This document shows, piece after piece, positions 1-11,100 of a stretch of 64,000 nt of DNA. Location of the stretch: the NCBI GenBank assembly GCA_026413225.1, contig CM048552.1:185972053-186036052 (forward strand), written 5' to 3'. Position numbers and translations under genes: made by a program. The first letter of the stretch is position 1, and each line of letters starts with the position of its first letter. Source of the DNA: Otis tarda. Its lineage: Eukaryota > Chordata > Aves > Otidiformes > Otididae. The notes below the pieces were generated by a model. The model did no database searches. It had not been told where the DNA came from and saw only the letters and a program-made list of their open reading frames with translations.

Positions 1-1100
1 GGAAGCCATAAAATAGATCATGATCTAAAAAGCAAGGACATATTCTTCTACCTTTCAAGATTTTCTCCCCTCCCACACTTCACCATTGTATTTTGTCTCA
101 AAAATACAAAAACCAGCTTGACCTATCAGCCTGCCAACATTTATGTCCCATAGGTAATCAGTTCCCTCATTATATTGCACAGTCATGAAAGACAGAGTTA
201 GACCAGAATTTGAGATTTCATATGGTACATACCTATCCCAAAGGTGTATCAGTTACGCATCCAGAATTCCTAAAACTTTTACACTTCATTTGACCTCAGC
301 AGTCAGTTTGAAAGGTGGTTATTGTTTTATTTGTCATATAGATCACCTTAAAAGGCATAATCATTAAGCTCAAAATCTGAATGATATTTCATCAAGTTTT
401 ACATGTAGTGTGTTCAAAGAAAATAAAGAAAAATGGGAGGAAGTTTTTACATCAAATTATGCTACAAAAGTTAATTCTAACAAGTTTATGTTGTTGAAAC
501 AATAGGCTGGAGCATGTAACTTTAGAACTTAATATTAAATTAAACCAGCATTGTAAGCCAAAGGAGCAACTAAAACTAATTAAAAGGAATATATTGTTCT
601 TTGAATATTTTGTAGATCATATAAGCAACATTTCTTTCGCTACTATTATTTTTCTACCTATAATTTTGTTTTTCCATTTATCTTGAAAGCTACTAGCATG
701 TACTAAGCCACTCCTAAATGGAACCAAACTTCTTCCTTTGGAGCAGAACAGTACGGAATTCTCAATACACATTCACACTCTGACCTTAACACTGACTCCT
801 TGAGAAGGAGGAGATTCATCCTCCATATGGACTTGTGCTTGTGACCCCCTGCAGAGAGAGAACTGTGGTTAAAATCAGGCCATCATATTGCTGCAGCAAT
901 ACTTTATGGAGCTACACACATACTTAATAGTAAGCCAGACTGTGTGCTTCCATGGGGTGAAAAAAACATGAAACGCAAAGCTCAGTCAATTTTGGTTTTA
1001 CATTCAACTGTACAGTGATCAGTTAGACAGACTCTGCTCTTCTGTATTCTTACAAATAATTATTGGACAAAATATTTTTGGAAAACAAGTGGTAAAATTA
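1..1100. other. No gene seen; AT-rich DNA beyond the candidate 3' end
   Basis: This is AT-rich single-copy-looking sequence. It has short chance open frames only (the longest about 60 codons, 185-367, plus strand) and no recognisable repeat family, splice-flanked exon or RNA gene. If the minus-strand transcription unit proposed for 1.1-8.1 kb is real, this stretch lies just downstream of its poly(A) site. Confidence 0.5.
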
Positions 1101-1127
1101 ATCAGACTGTAATTGGAAAGGAAACAG

Positions 1128-1162
1128 TTTTATTAAACACAGTACTCCAAAGTCTTTTTATT
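1128..1162 (-). terminator. Two minus-strand AATAAA poly(A) signals
   Basis: TTTATT occurs at 1128-1133 and 1157-1162, giving two AATAAA hexamers on the minus strand 24 bp apart. They lie about 850 bp downstream of the stop codon of the terminal-exon-like segment at 2009-2146, a normal 3' UTR length. AATAAA is common by chance in AT-rich DNA, so the support comes only from position relative to the exon and the CpG-island promoter. Confidence 0.3.
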
Positions 1163-2008
1163 GCAGTAAAAATAAATTTAGAACCTTGCTGACGTAATTT
1201 TCCAAGACATTTCTTTCAGCAAAGAAAAAGAAACATGCTTGTAGCTTTTCATTTCTGGCTTAAGCCTTTAAATATCCCAGTTCCATTATGAAAAACAATG
1301 TTAGAAAAGCATTTGGCTCTTTTCAGGTTTACTGACAATTGTTAAAATATTCACTCTGTTTCAGAAAATATTGGCAGACCTGGAAATGACTTGTATAATT
1401 TCTATGGCATGCATCATAAATACAAACACATTTTCAGATCAGATGTTTCTTCCCAAATAAATATGCACAACTCTACTATCCACGAAATATTTCACAACAA
1501 AGTCATGCAACTCCATTTTCAGTAAAACTGCAAAAATGAGTAAGCAGCTCTGAAGCTGCGCAAGTCTCTTCTACTCAAGAAGTGAGAAAGTTGTACACGT
1601 TATTTTCTTTGAGGTACACTGGTTCAACCAATGTTAAACATCTGTTTACTTCATTGTTGTAAACAACCATTTCTAGAGGAAATGCACAGCATTTTAATAC
1701 AAAAATATTAAACTTTCACAAATCTCTTATCTGCAATCAAAGTACAATTTAAAAGTCAGGACTGCATATTCTGGCAGTCTGAGTTTAGGTTTTGGAATCT
1801 GAAAGTTCTGACCCTGGTTTCAGTCCAACCATGGTATGTCTTTGGGTAAGGCACGTACGATTCTGCAGTACAGATAAGGTTGAGTTAAGGAACACCAACA
1901 GTAGCACTAATAGCCAAGTTCTATTAGCAGTCCATGACCATTTAATACTAAATATTTAAACATGTTCACTGACTCATTTGAATGTAAACATTCTTGCAGA
2001 TTCTCTCT
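1163..2008 (-). other. Possible 3' UTR of the minus-strand candidate gene
   Basis: This AT-rich stretch lies between the stop codon at 2009-2011 and the AATAAA pair near 1130-1160, read on the minus strand. It contains stops in every frame and no repeat I can name. Calling it a 3' UTR depends entirely on the neighbouring candidate terminal exon being real. Confidence 0.25.
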
Positions 2009-2146
2009 CTAGGAACTTGGCAAGCAAACAAAAATATTCTGAACTCCACTTAGTATTTCCTCCCACTTAATTGGAGCATTTATCAATCTCATCTGTTGAA
2101 TCAAAGGTCTGTCTGGAGCTTCTTCCCCAAGGACTCTAACCACAGG
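2009..2146 (-). CDS. Candidate terminal coding exon, unknown protein
   Basis: Read on the minus strand, a pyrimidine-rich acceptor (…ctttcctaag) just right of 2146 is followed by 45 open codons and a TAG at 2009-2011. The peptide begins PVVRVLGEEAPDRP, has a middle INAPIKWEEIL and ends CLPSS. Its composition is protein-like and amphipathic, with no low complexity. There is no ATG at its start, so it could only be an internal or terminal exon. Two smaller splice-flanked segments upstream (2682-2723 and 3778-3816) are open in the same phase. A CpG-island promoter with a minus-strand splice donor lies 5.7 kb upstream, and AATAAA signals lie downstream. I do not recognise the family. A chance open frame of this length is quite possible. 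Confidence 0.3.
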   Translation of the reverse strand, partial: PVVRVLGEEAPDRPLIQQMRLINAPIKWEEILSGVQNIFVCLPSS

Positions 2147-2681
2147 CTTAGGAAAGATTAGGAGGAAAAAGTCACAGAAAAAATGGACTTGCTGACATCT
2201 TTTGGATAGGAACCTAACCTCTGATATTCTTTATTTCTCAGCAATTTCCTACCAGAGTAGTCATGAAATGATGCTAACTTGTTCAAGTGATCTTACAAGA
2301 AAGGACAGAATAGTAATATTGTCAACACTTATTCCTATTTAACAGGTCACATTCCCCTTCGAGGAAGACGTGAGTCTATTTTCAAAACTATCCTCCTTTT
2401 TTCATGTACAAACAGTGAAACGTCACTACTCCATCCAGTGCTGACAATAAACTGACAGAACTCAGCTTGTCACTCATTCTTCCATTGATGCAGCATTTCC
2501 CATTACCAAGAAATTGCAGACCAGATCTGAGAAACAGTAAGTGATTGTTTGAAAAACTGCTATCTCCAACTAAAGTATAGCTTTCTCTTGTTCCCTTCTT
2601 GCTTCTTGACACCAGACTCTGACTTCTCAGCTCCTGAGGCAAGCCTCACTGACTGCCTACTAACCGCAAGAGCAAATGTAC

Positions 2682-2723
2682 CTGCACTTCAGAGGCTAGA
2701 TCCAAGACTGAAGTACTGACAGT
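2682..2723 (-). CDS. Candidate 42-bp internal exon (phase 0)
   Basis: On the minus strand the segment is preceded by the acceptor acagtctttcag and followed by the donor gtacat. Its 42 bp read TVSTSVLDLASEVQ without a stop, in phase with the candidate terminal exon at 2009-2146. Small splice-flanked open segments arise often by chance. The consistent phase with its neighbours is the only extra support. Confidence 0.2.
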
Positions 2724-3462
2724 CTGAAAGACTGTCAAGCTTCACCTTGTAAGGTAGGTAACTGCTATAGAAAATTCTAACTGAAATGACCAGAGATAAG
2801 ACAGCTTTATTTTCTCAACCTCCAGAGACGAAATTTTAGCCAAAAACATCCCACAAAACACCACCTCTCTTTTGGCATGACATCCAGTTCCACCTTCAGG
2901 GATGGACCTCCAGCATGACCCCACTGAAGTTGTTAGAGGTTCATCTACATGCAGTATGCTGTACTGGAGCTAGACGCTCCAAACCTATTTGCAAAGGCCT
3001 TTTTTTTTCAGTAACATCATCACCCTCTAAACTAAATTCGTTGCCAAGAACAAAAGTAGTGAAGGATAAGACGCAAACAAAACACAAAAGAAAACATGGG
3101 TGCACAAAAAGGAAGGAAGACAGCGGGAATACTGTTCTTTTACCCATGCTCAGCGCTATCCTTCAATAGAGGTTCAATACGGCTGCAATAAAGAGCAAAC
3201 ACATCAGGGAAAAAAATGTTTTGAAAGAAATGAGAAGACAGGAAAGAAAACAGAGGGCACGATTTTTCAACTCCAATGGTTTAAAAATAAGTGTTAGGGT
3301 CTGGTGTGAAATTTCTGCCCTAAGTGACAAAACTGCTTTGAAAAATCACATGTAGATTCTTGGGACATCTTCCCCTCCCCTCAACCTTGGGGTGTTGGGC
3401 TACCAAGAAAATTTGACTAATTTGATTTTTATTAAATCACCTAGGACTTTTAAAAGTCCTGT

Positions 3463-3636
3463 ATGATGGTAAGACACACTGCTCATATTAAGTTTCTTTA
3501 TTTCTCCCATTCCTATTACAATTTTTTTTTTCCTAATGATGGTAATTCCTTTTTTTTTTCCCCAAAATGATGGTAAGATGCACTGCTCATATTAAGTTTC
3601 TTTATTATTCCTGTTACTATTTCAATTACATTTTTT
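3463..3636. repeat. Local duplication, two ~65-bp copies 104 bp apart
   Basis: A block starting ATGATGGTAAGA at 3463 recurs at 3567 as ATGATGGTAAGAT. Both copies continue with 'cactgctcatattaagttt' and a T-rich tail. They differ by a few substitutions and small indels and are joined by poly-T. This looks like a local segmental duplication, or two insertions sharing a poly-T tail, not a known family. Confidence 0.7.
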
Positions 3637-3777
3637 TCTGCTCAGAACTGTTGCCTGCTATCATCATTGATGTACAATGGTGTATTGTTTACCAGTAAGC
3701 AACAAAATTGGAAGTGACTGAAAAAATGCATCATCATCCACCAGAGGGAAAATGTTTAAAGTAGAATAAAAAAATAC

Positions 3778-3816
3778 CTCAAATTCTTTTGCCATTCTAC
3801 AAATCCTAGAGTCACC
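3778..3816 (-). CDS. Candidate 39-bp internal exon (phase 0)
   Basis: On the minus strand a T-rich acceptor (attattttttcag) precedes 39 bp reading GDSRICRMAKEFE, followed by the donor gtattt. It is in phase with the candidates at 2682-2723 and 2009-2146, so the three can be joined in one open frame. The family is unknown, and this could be coincidence in AT-rich DNA. Confidence 0.2.
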
Positions 3817-4578
3817 CTGAAAAAATAATTTCAAAGCTTTGGCTATCCATCTACTTGACTGGAAAAAAAATGAAGATTTGAATAAAGCAACTAACAACTA
3901 ATAAGAAAGATAAACTATATAGCAAACTAATGAAAGTCAAAAATAGAAAGACTAGAAAATAGTAATTAAGTTTACAATAAAATCATGCCTCTAATAGACT
4001 TACTGAAATGTCAAGGTTAGGAGCTAAAAAAGCCTGATAAGGTGTCAATCAAAAAATATTTTCACTTAAAAATATTTAAACTTCTTTCTACAAGTGCAAA
4101 AATACTTTTTGAAAGTAATAAAGTGTTTAAGATCATGGAAACAATGCAAGAACTACCTTCAATGTTGAAAAGCATTATAGGAGGATGCTGGAGTCATTTT
4201 CACACAATTAGTGGTTTACTTCTGCAATAAAAGAAAAAATATAATGAGCCTTATCTCTAGACCTTGACATGTATTAAAATAATCAAACACTGAGTTAGCC
4301 TCTTGGGAAAAGGATGCCATTTCTGTATTGTAAGCTAACATAACCTAAATCTAACCTGAGATGCTGAAGAAAAACATTTGTTTGCATTTCTTAATGTGGC
4401 TGATTCAAGATTTTCAGAAAATTAATTTTAAAACCTCTTTCTCTTTCCTGTACTGTTAGCCAAACTCTAAGTACGCTTCAGTCCCTGTAATCCATACATA
4501 TACACAAACATAATAAAATACAACTGATGCAACTGTTAGCTCTTGTCTGTTTCAAATGATACATAAAATTTAATTTAC

Positions 4579-4655
4579 CATATAATTGATTTGGTAGAAC
4601 TGAAACAAATTAATTCTTCACTTTGACCTTCTGATATGACTGTTAAAAGAACTAG
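4579..4655 (-). CDS. Candidate 77-bp internal exon
   Basis: On the minus strand the acceptor ttgtttccctaaag and the donor TG|gtaaat bound 77 bp that are open in one frame only. That frame reads LVLLTVISEGQSEEL and continues to SIIW. It ends in phase 2, so it does not join directly to the phase-0 segment at 3778-3816. Either another exon lies between them or one of these is false. Confidence 0.15.
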
Positions 4656-6619
4656 CTTTAGGGAAACAAAAGTATTCCAAAGATTTGGTTTTGAAAGAAC
4701 TTGATTAAAAATATTAACAATGTAACAGAGTAAAATAATTCAAAATAATGCAATAAATATGTGAAAGAAACAGCTCTTATATTTTAATAAACCTAAAGAA
4801 TAGAAAATATTAAAGCTTTAAGAATTTAGGAAACACTAACAGGTCAACAAGTTGTTCAGGATAAACCATGTACAAGCTTCAGATGTTAGGTGGCATTGCA
4901 CCTGCATGTGGGAGCCTGACTGGACATCAGTTCAACGCCATAGGAGCAGCATCTCTGGGCAGAACCCTTCTGCTACCATGTAATCATAAATACTACATTG
5001 CATTACCAGAAAAATAGCACACATTTTGTTATGCCTCTTCTAAGTAGATCTGACCTAGACTAAATGTTAGCAGTCCACAGCTGCTTGACCCATCCAAACA
5101 TTGAGCCATATCAGGTCTAGCTGTTGGATCTTTGACCTCAGTGTCTGCTCTAGCTGCTAAAGAAATACTCACAGCTTCTACAGTTCTAACCTTTAATTAC
5201 TTCCTTCGATGTCCGAGGAAAGTCATTCCAGCCTCATTTAGACTAAAAGCTTTAATTTATAAAATCTATCTTCTAAAACAGTCTAAGCCTTAATAAAAAA
5301 CCTAAACGTAAGAATTACTAAACCACATCTGGCTGTCTTTTCTACATTCCTTGCTTACTTCACTTTAGCACAGACTTCAGTTTAGCAGAGTCTTTCTGCA
5401 CATGAGAGTATTGGTCCATGGGCTCCTTCCTACGGCTAAGAGGCGATACATGTTGGATCACCAAGAGAAGAGTTTTCTCAAGATGATGTCTAGCATGATT
5501 CCAGCCTGAATCTGCCTGTAGCTATGCTTCCCTGTAACACCAGGCACTTGCTAGAGCACTTCCCATGAACCTGGCATGCAATGCCTGGGTGGTGGGAGGA
5601 CGGTGCAATCTTTCCCCGATACAAAGTCAGAATTTGCTGAGGCATATACATCAAGCACATATATATATATATTTCTTTTAGATATGCATTTATATATATA
5701 CACACACGCACTCCCCCCCAGATATTATATACCTGGAGCTGAGAATTCTGATAGTTTAAACTTTGATAGTTACAGCTGTTGGCATAAAAAGATACCATAC
5801 AATAGAATGTCTACATGAAGGAAAAGTTATCCCACTTCTCCTGTGAGTAAATGACTGTGTAACTGTCCATTTGCGTATTTCTTTAACTGTCTTCTAACAC
5901 TGGAACTGACCGACATTAAGTGGCAAGAGCATTGGATTGGATTTAACACAGAGAGGTTTTCCAAACTTTTAAAAAATAACTAAGAGACAAAATGTTATTA
6001 TTTGTGGTATAAGTTTAAACATCTAACATTAAATCTATCCAACACAGCAGTCTCCTACAGATGCCAAGGTTATTTTACCTCAACTTTATCACTCAGTGGT
6101 CTTACTTCTATACTTGGTTTTACTTACATGAGTAAAGAAGCTTTAAAAAACAGTTGCCTATAACTAACCCAGAATTACTTTTGTCAGTTCTCACTTTAGA
6201 ATTACACTTTATCTCTTGTATTTTCCTTTGCTTATCTGCCCTTTTTCTAGCCTTTATTCCTAAAATCCCTTCTGAGATGGGTAAAGGTTATTTTCAACAG
6301 ATGTTCTCTCATTTTTTGGATATAAATTCCAGATAGATTCTACCTTCGGCACAAAACAGCTTCATACCGTCTCTGCTTCTAGGGCCCTCAGGACTCCAGT
6401 GCAGCTAACATCAGTAATTTATCCTCTTGATTTTTCAAAGTTTGCCCTTCCGAAATTGAGACTTTCAAACCTGTCTCTGTTTAGTCCTCTATGTTATTTC
6501 TATTTACTTAATCTAATTAAAAATGTCATCCAAGATCACAAGCTGAGTAATAAACTAGCTTCTCTCAAAATTTTTCACATTACCTGCTGAGAGCAAGTCT
6601 AAAGCATTTCAGTGCTTAC
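4656..6619. other. No firm feature; intron-like AT-rich DNA
   Basis: If the minus-strand unit is real this is mostly intronic. A TA/CA microsatellite (5659-5709) is the only clear element. A minus-strand frame at about 5398-5523 reads naturally (it includes the peptide RRKEPMDQYSHVQK) but has weak splice signals and an in-frame TGA before the nearest GTAAGC donor. The stretch at 6150-6600 is T-rich and may contain decayed LINE DNA, but I could not anchor it to any domain. Confidence 0.35.
5659..5709. repeat. (TA)n/(CA)n microsatellite
   Basis: A run of AT dinucleotides at 5659-5672 is followed, after a short interruption, by (TA)5 and (CA)4 at about 5690-5709. It is probably length-polymorphic. 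No coding relevance is seen. Confidence 0.85.
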
Positions 6620-6698
6620 ATGGCAAGCTCACAGCAGTCGTATGTAAAAAAAACCTGGATCGCTCTATGTACTTTCCAAATTATGCTGTTATCTGTAC
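6620..6698 (-). CDS. Candidate 79-bp internal exon
   Basis: On the minus strand a strong acceptor (gcatttctttcttag) precedes an open frame that starts after two phase bases and reads TDNSIIWKVHRAIQVFF. It ends at the donor CCAT|gtaagc. An alternative donor (CCAG|gttttt) would shorten it to 44 bp (6655-6698). Its phase does not connect directly to the other candidate exons. The unit is supported only by its splice signals. Confidence 0.15.
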
Positions 6699-7400
6699 CT
6701 AAGAAAGAAATGCACCTGTGACACAATTCCTGATAGTATTTCTCAGTAAGTGATATCCTTATCCAAATCCAAGTCTTGTGGTTGACGGCAGACACCATAA
6801 AAAACTCTTACAATTTTATTTTCTCAAAGCAATTATACGCTTGACTCTTTTTTTATCCACACAATCTCTTCCTGTTACTCTACAGTCCATCACATCATTC
6901 ACATCCAGTGTCACTCTGTGTTCTGGCCACATTTATTTCTCATACCTGGACAGTATCAGCTCTCCTACCCCACACTCAGTAGGATCACTGTATCTCTGTG
7001 TTTCCCTTACTCCATGACTGCTTTCATATCCTTTGCTGCAGGTTCAGCCCAAATGGTTTCCAACAGTGCACAAACACAACTGTCTACAGACCTTACTCGG
7101 TTCACAACCTGGAGTCAAATCCTTTTGCTAATTATCCCCTCTCTTTATATCCATCAGTACTGGAACTTCCATCTCCACATGGAAATACAATACAACCCTC
7201 CCATCTCCCACACATTAATAATTCTTGGTTTCTCCAAGTATTCTTTCTCTTAAAACCGTAACCGGCCATCAAGCCAATCTTGTCTAACGTAGTGCAAGCT
7301 TCACACCTCCTCTGCACACTTGCGGGCACAGCTCTCCAACACTACACAAATTTAACCCCTGACAAAAGTTGCAGAGCCCCTGTTACCAGCCATTTACAAA
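6699..7400. other. No feature seen; flank of the CpG island
   Basis: This is a transition from AT-rich DNA to the GC-rich island. It contains overlapping short open frames on both strands with no family resemblance, and no repeat or RNA gene that I can recognise. Confidence 0.4.
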
Positions 7401-7404
7401 CCAG

Positions 7405-8115
7405 CTGCCTGGGAAACAGAACCCAGGGGATGCGACACCCCGCCGGCCCAGCACAGACAGAGCAGGCGGCAGCACCCTTCCCCAACCCTCCCTCCCCACG
7501 AGTGGGGTGGGTAAACGCCAGCACAGAGCGAGAAAGACCCCCTGGCCCCCACACGCCAGGGCTTCGGACCGAGGCTCGGGCAGGCCGCGGGCCCGGCACA
7601 CCCCCGCGGCCCGCCCCGCCGCACGGGCACAGCCAACGGCGGCGGCCGCTGGGCGGGAGGGGCCGGAACGCACCGCCCGCCCCTCCGGCCCCTTCCCCCG
7701 CCAGCGGCTGCCGCGGGGCGGGAACGCCCGGCCGAGCCCCGCGTCACGGCCTCGCCCGCCGCCCCTGCCGCCCGCTCGCCCGCCGCCCCTCCGCTCTCCT
7801 CAGCGGGGAGGCACGCAGGGCTCTGCCCGCCGAAAGGGGTGGGCAGGCGGCAGCGGCGGGCCCCTTCCTCCGCAGCTTACCTTCCCCGCAACGGCGGCGG
7901 CTCCTCCTCCCTGCAGTGAGACGAGGGACGATGCCGCCGCGCTCAGGCGCCTCCTCAACCGCGAAGGGAGGGAGCGGGGTGGGGGGAGGAGGGAAGGGGA
8001 TTGGCGCCTCCCAGGGATCCACCTCCTGCAGCAGGAGCGTGGGGAGCGGAGGCCTCAGTCCGCAGAGCCGGGTGCTGGTGTGAGGAAGGCGCTAGCAGCG
8101 GAGGGGTTGCTTTCT
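7405..8115. promoter_or_regulatory. CpG island promoter
   Basis: About 700 bp of very GC-rich, CpG-dense DNA (densest at 7560-7960) stands alone in an AT-rich window. It has several GC boxes (for example GGGCGGG near 7653), a minus-strand CCAAT (ATTGG near 8000) and a GCGTCACG half-CRE near 7741. Such unmethylated islands mark transcription start sites of vertebrate genes. A minus-strand splice donor (GAAG|GTAAGC, junction at 7880/7881) points the main transcript leftward. Open frames of up to about 267 codons across the island come from the lack of AT-rich stops and are not supported as genes. Confidence 0.85.
7881..8030 (-). other. Candidate non-coding first exon with GTAAGC donor
   Basis: On the minus strand the island contains …GTTGCGGGGAAG followed by gtaagctgcg, a near-consensus splice donor at 7880-7875. 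The 100-150 bp upstream are GC-rich and lack an ATG in a useful frame, so this would be a 5' UTR exon. The right edge (transcription start) is a guess based on the minus-strand CCAAT near 8000. This is the best single clue to the island's orientation. Confidence 0.4.
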
Positions 8116-11100
8116 GCCAGGGAGTGCCTCTCTGCTGCCAAGCTGAGGCCAAGAGAATCCCCTTAATCTTCTCCGCCAAGGCCCATCTCTCTTGATGCTA
8201 TGGCCGCCTTAGGAAGAGTTAGAGGCTCAGAGCGAGCTTGGGAGTGAGGGACGTAACACCGCTTTCCACCAAGCCTCAGGCCTAGGCCTAAGGACGTGTG
8301 ACAGCACCGCATAGCGAGAGACAACGGTCGAAGTGACTGTTAAGGGAATGTCAAATATTGCCATGCTGCTCCAGTGTGCAATCATTTATCCTTTTCCCAC
8401 GGGAAGTGAGATGATGTAACTATTTTTCTATTTCTCCTAAGAGTTAAGCACTTTAAAATGAAGTGCTCCCAAAGAGAATAAGCTTGAAATGTTTTCCTAA
8501 AAGCAACAACCTCGCTGTTTTGCTTGGTTATGTCTCTTACCTTGCTGTGTTGCAGTGGTCCATGTTCAGAGACCTTTGCTGTGGTATCCAATGGTACTGT
8601 TAAATTACTGCCGTGGGAACCTTATTCAGAAGGAGAAAGTTTGCTCTGGGGCTAAGGAGCTAACTTTCTGTCAAAAATTAAATTCCTTTATCACCTAGGA
8701 GAGGTCTCAGAATGACACAAGGGTGCCTCACAAGGGTATTTTGGTATTTTAAAGACTGATGTACTTGGGTAGGAGACAAAAATGTCCAAAAATGAGGTTT
8801 GCACAAGTACCTAAAGTAGCAAGAATTTGTCCTCATGGTTACCAAAGGAGTAAAGACAATATGTTTTCCATACTTGCTGTGTTGTACTACATACAATAAT
8901 GTCATACAACATACAACATACAACTGTTGTATGACAGTCTCATATGATACGCTACACGTGCCTTGCATCCTCTTATTCACATATATAATGCATTAAGTGC
9001 CTGTATCGCTGCACCAACTACCAACACCCTTTCCTAGTGTGCTTCCATAATGCACGCATGTTTTCTGCCACCGACTGTAGTGTTCTGTGGAGTCACTATC
9101 TCCTTTTAGTTTGTCAACTATTTTTTTTTGCACTTCAGAATGCATTAAACTTCCTATGCATGCATCCTGAGTGCAAAGGGTGTATGTTTTCTGTTTTGTT
9201 GGCTCGGTCACTTTGATTCTTCCAAGATAAAATAGAGACTATTTTTTTTTGCTAGGAGTTGTTTACTAATTCGAAAGAGATATCCATAATGATTTGTGTA
9301 GAGTGTGGGATGGAAGACAATGACTTTTTGGGGCACTGGGCTCAATAAGGACTATGTGTGGTGCCTGATAATTTTGTTTTCTCTTTATGTAGAATAAAAT
9401 GATTAATCTACAACACAAAGCAACTTATTATTGTCTGTTACCGTGTTCCCTTTTCTGTTTTCTTGAATGCAGTTCAGAGGGAAAAAGCTTGCTAGATCTC
9501 GGATGCGTGTGTAAATATAATAATATACCTGATAATTTCAGTCATGCAGACAGTGTACAGGTTTCATCGTGGGCTGTGAGCTGTTTATTGATCCTTCAGT
9601 GCACATTTTAAAGCAGTATTGGGAATTTTTCTAGAAGTTATGCTCTATTTAACTCAAGGAAGCACTGTGTTAGTCAGAAGGTCACACCTAGAATCAGTGG
9701 AACAGATGGTGCATTTGACCCACTGAAACAACGTGCAGTTTAATACAGTGAAGTCCTTAAATCTAGAAGCAACGGATGTAGATCTACAAGCAGAGAAACT
9801 GCGTTCTGCAACATTTAGCTAAAGGATTAAGGTCAATGAACAATGACCAAAAGTGTAATGCCAGAGGATGTAGAAGTGAAAAGGGCTAGTGTCATTTCTG
9901 AACACATAAAGAGAGGAATCAACAGCAGTTAAAAGGCAATTTGCCTCTGGTAATTAGTATTTTGAGCCAGCTAGTGGAACACTGCATATAATGCTGCTAT
10001 AAATTTTGATAGAGAAGTTGAAAATGGGATAGGCTGCATGACGATGATCAGTGGTTTGAAAATAAGAGATAATTAAAGAGATTATTTGTTTAATTTATTA
10101 AAAACAGTTTAAAGATGATTACAGTTTAAAGGTTCCTTACAATGAGGAAATACTAGGTACTGAGTAGCATTTTAATTTAATGGAAAAAGCCATAACAAGA
10201 AGCAATGGAGAGAAATTAAAGACACAGGAATTCAAATCAGAAATGGAGCACAAATTTCTGACAGTGAAAGTGGAAAGTCGTCTCTTTTATTTATGTCTTC
10301 AAGTAGAAACATGACCCAGTTACTTCTGCCATTCCTTAAATGCCAGTTGTTCTAAACCTTTCTTATTTTCATTTGTCTTCAGTTATGTTTTAATTCTTTC
10401 CTAAATGTAATGCCAGATTTAGAACTCAACAGCACTGAATGGAGCGGAATATGTGTCTCTCTGATCTTACAAACATGCTCGTGAGTATGTACTGGGATTG
10501 TATATTCCTTTTTTCCCACTGGCAGTGTATTGTTGGCCTCTGCACTTTGAGCTTCATATCTCTTTCTTAATTTACTTTTCATTTGAATTTCTGCATTTCC
10601 CCTTAGTCTTCAGAATAATATCATTGATGTTGACCTAATTTTCTTTTCTGATCAACTGATGTTTATTTTACTGTAATTTGGCAGAATTATTTTGTACACT
10701 GTAAAAATATAAGTAGACGTTAAGTGAGAATGTAGCAAGAATCAAAAACAGTTGTACCTCAGTGAACTGACTTGCCAATCCAAGCACCAAAGTACTCCAC
10801 ATAGGATTTCAATTGCTTCTCTTCAGTACTAGGTCTTCAGTGTGAAGTTGTTTAGTTTTTCAGTATCTAAGCACCAGTTCAACACACCAGTGGTGTTTCA
10901 AGCTCTCCACGCTGGGTCCGCTTGCCTTCACGGAATATGCATTCTGCAAGCCCTCCAGGAGTCACTGGCCAGGTCTGTAGGCCGGCCTGAGCTGTGGGAG
11001 GCTACAGATACATGCCAGGTGCTTTTGGAAATCGTGCTCTTCTGTGACTGCAAAACTAGAGGCAGCATAGAGCATGACCATGTTTTTCTCCAGGACTACA

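Noticed and set aside
4145-4215. Minus-strand segment between 'cttttattgcag' and 'gtagtt' near 4.15-4.21 kb
   Set aside because: The splice-like borders are good, but all three frames contain stops.
5070-5192. Minus-strand segment after the acceptor 'tatttctttagcag', reading RADTEVKDPTARPDMAQ
   Set aside because: There is a good acceptor, but no convincing donor before the frame closes. It was not phase-compatible with neighbours, so it is left out of the gene model.
5398-5523. Natural-looking minus-strand frame containing RRKEPMDQYSHVQK near 5.4 kb
   Set aside because: The acceptor is weak, a TAG lies right at the left limit, and an in-frame TGA precedes the GTAAGC donor. It does not join in phase with the other candidate exons.
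6150-6600. Possible decayed LINE in a T-rich stretch
   Set aside because: There is only a vague compositional likeness to ancient CR1 DNA, with no domain or 3' terminus visible.
7280-8195. Long overlapping open frames (up to 267 codons) on both strands across the CpG island
   Set aside because: They arise because GC-rich DNA lacks stop codons. The peptides are Pro/Ala/Arg/Gly-rich with no domain, and several frames overlap on both strands.
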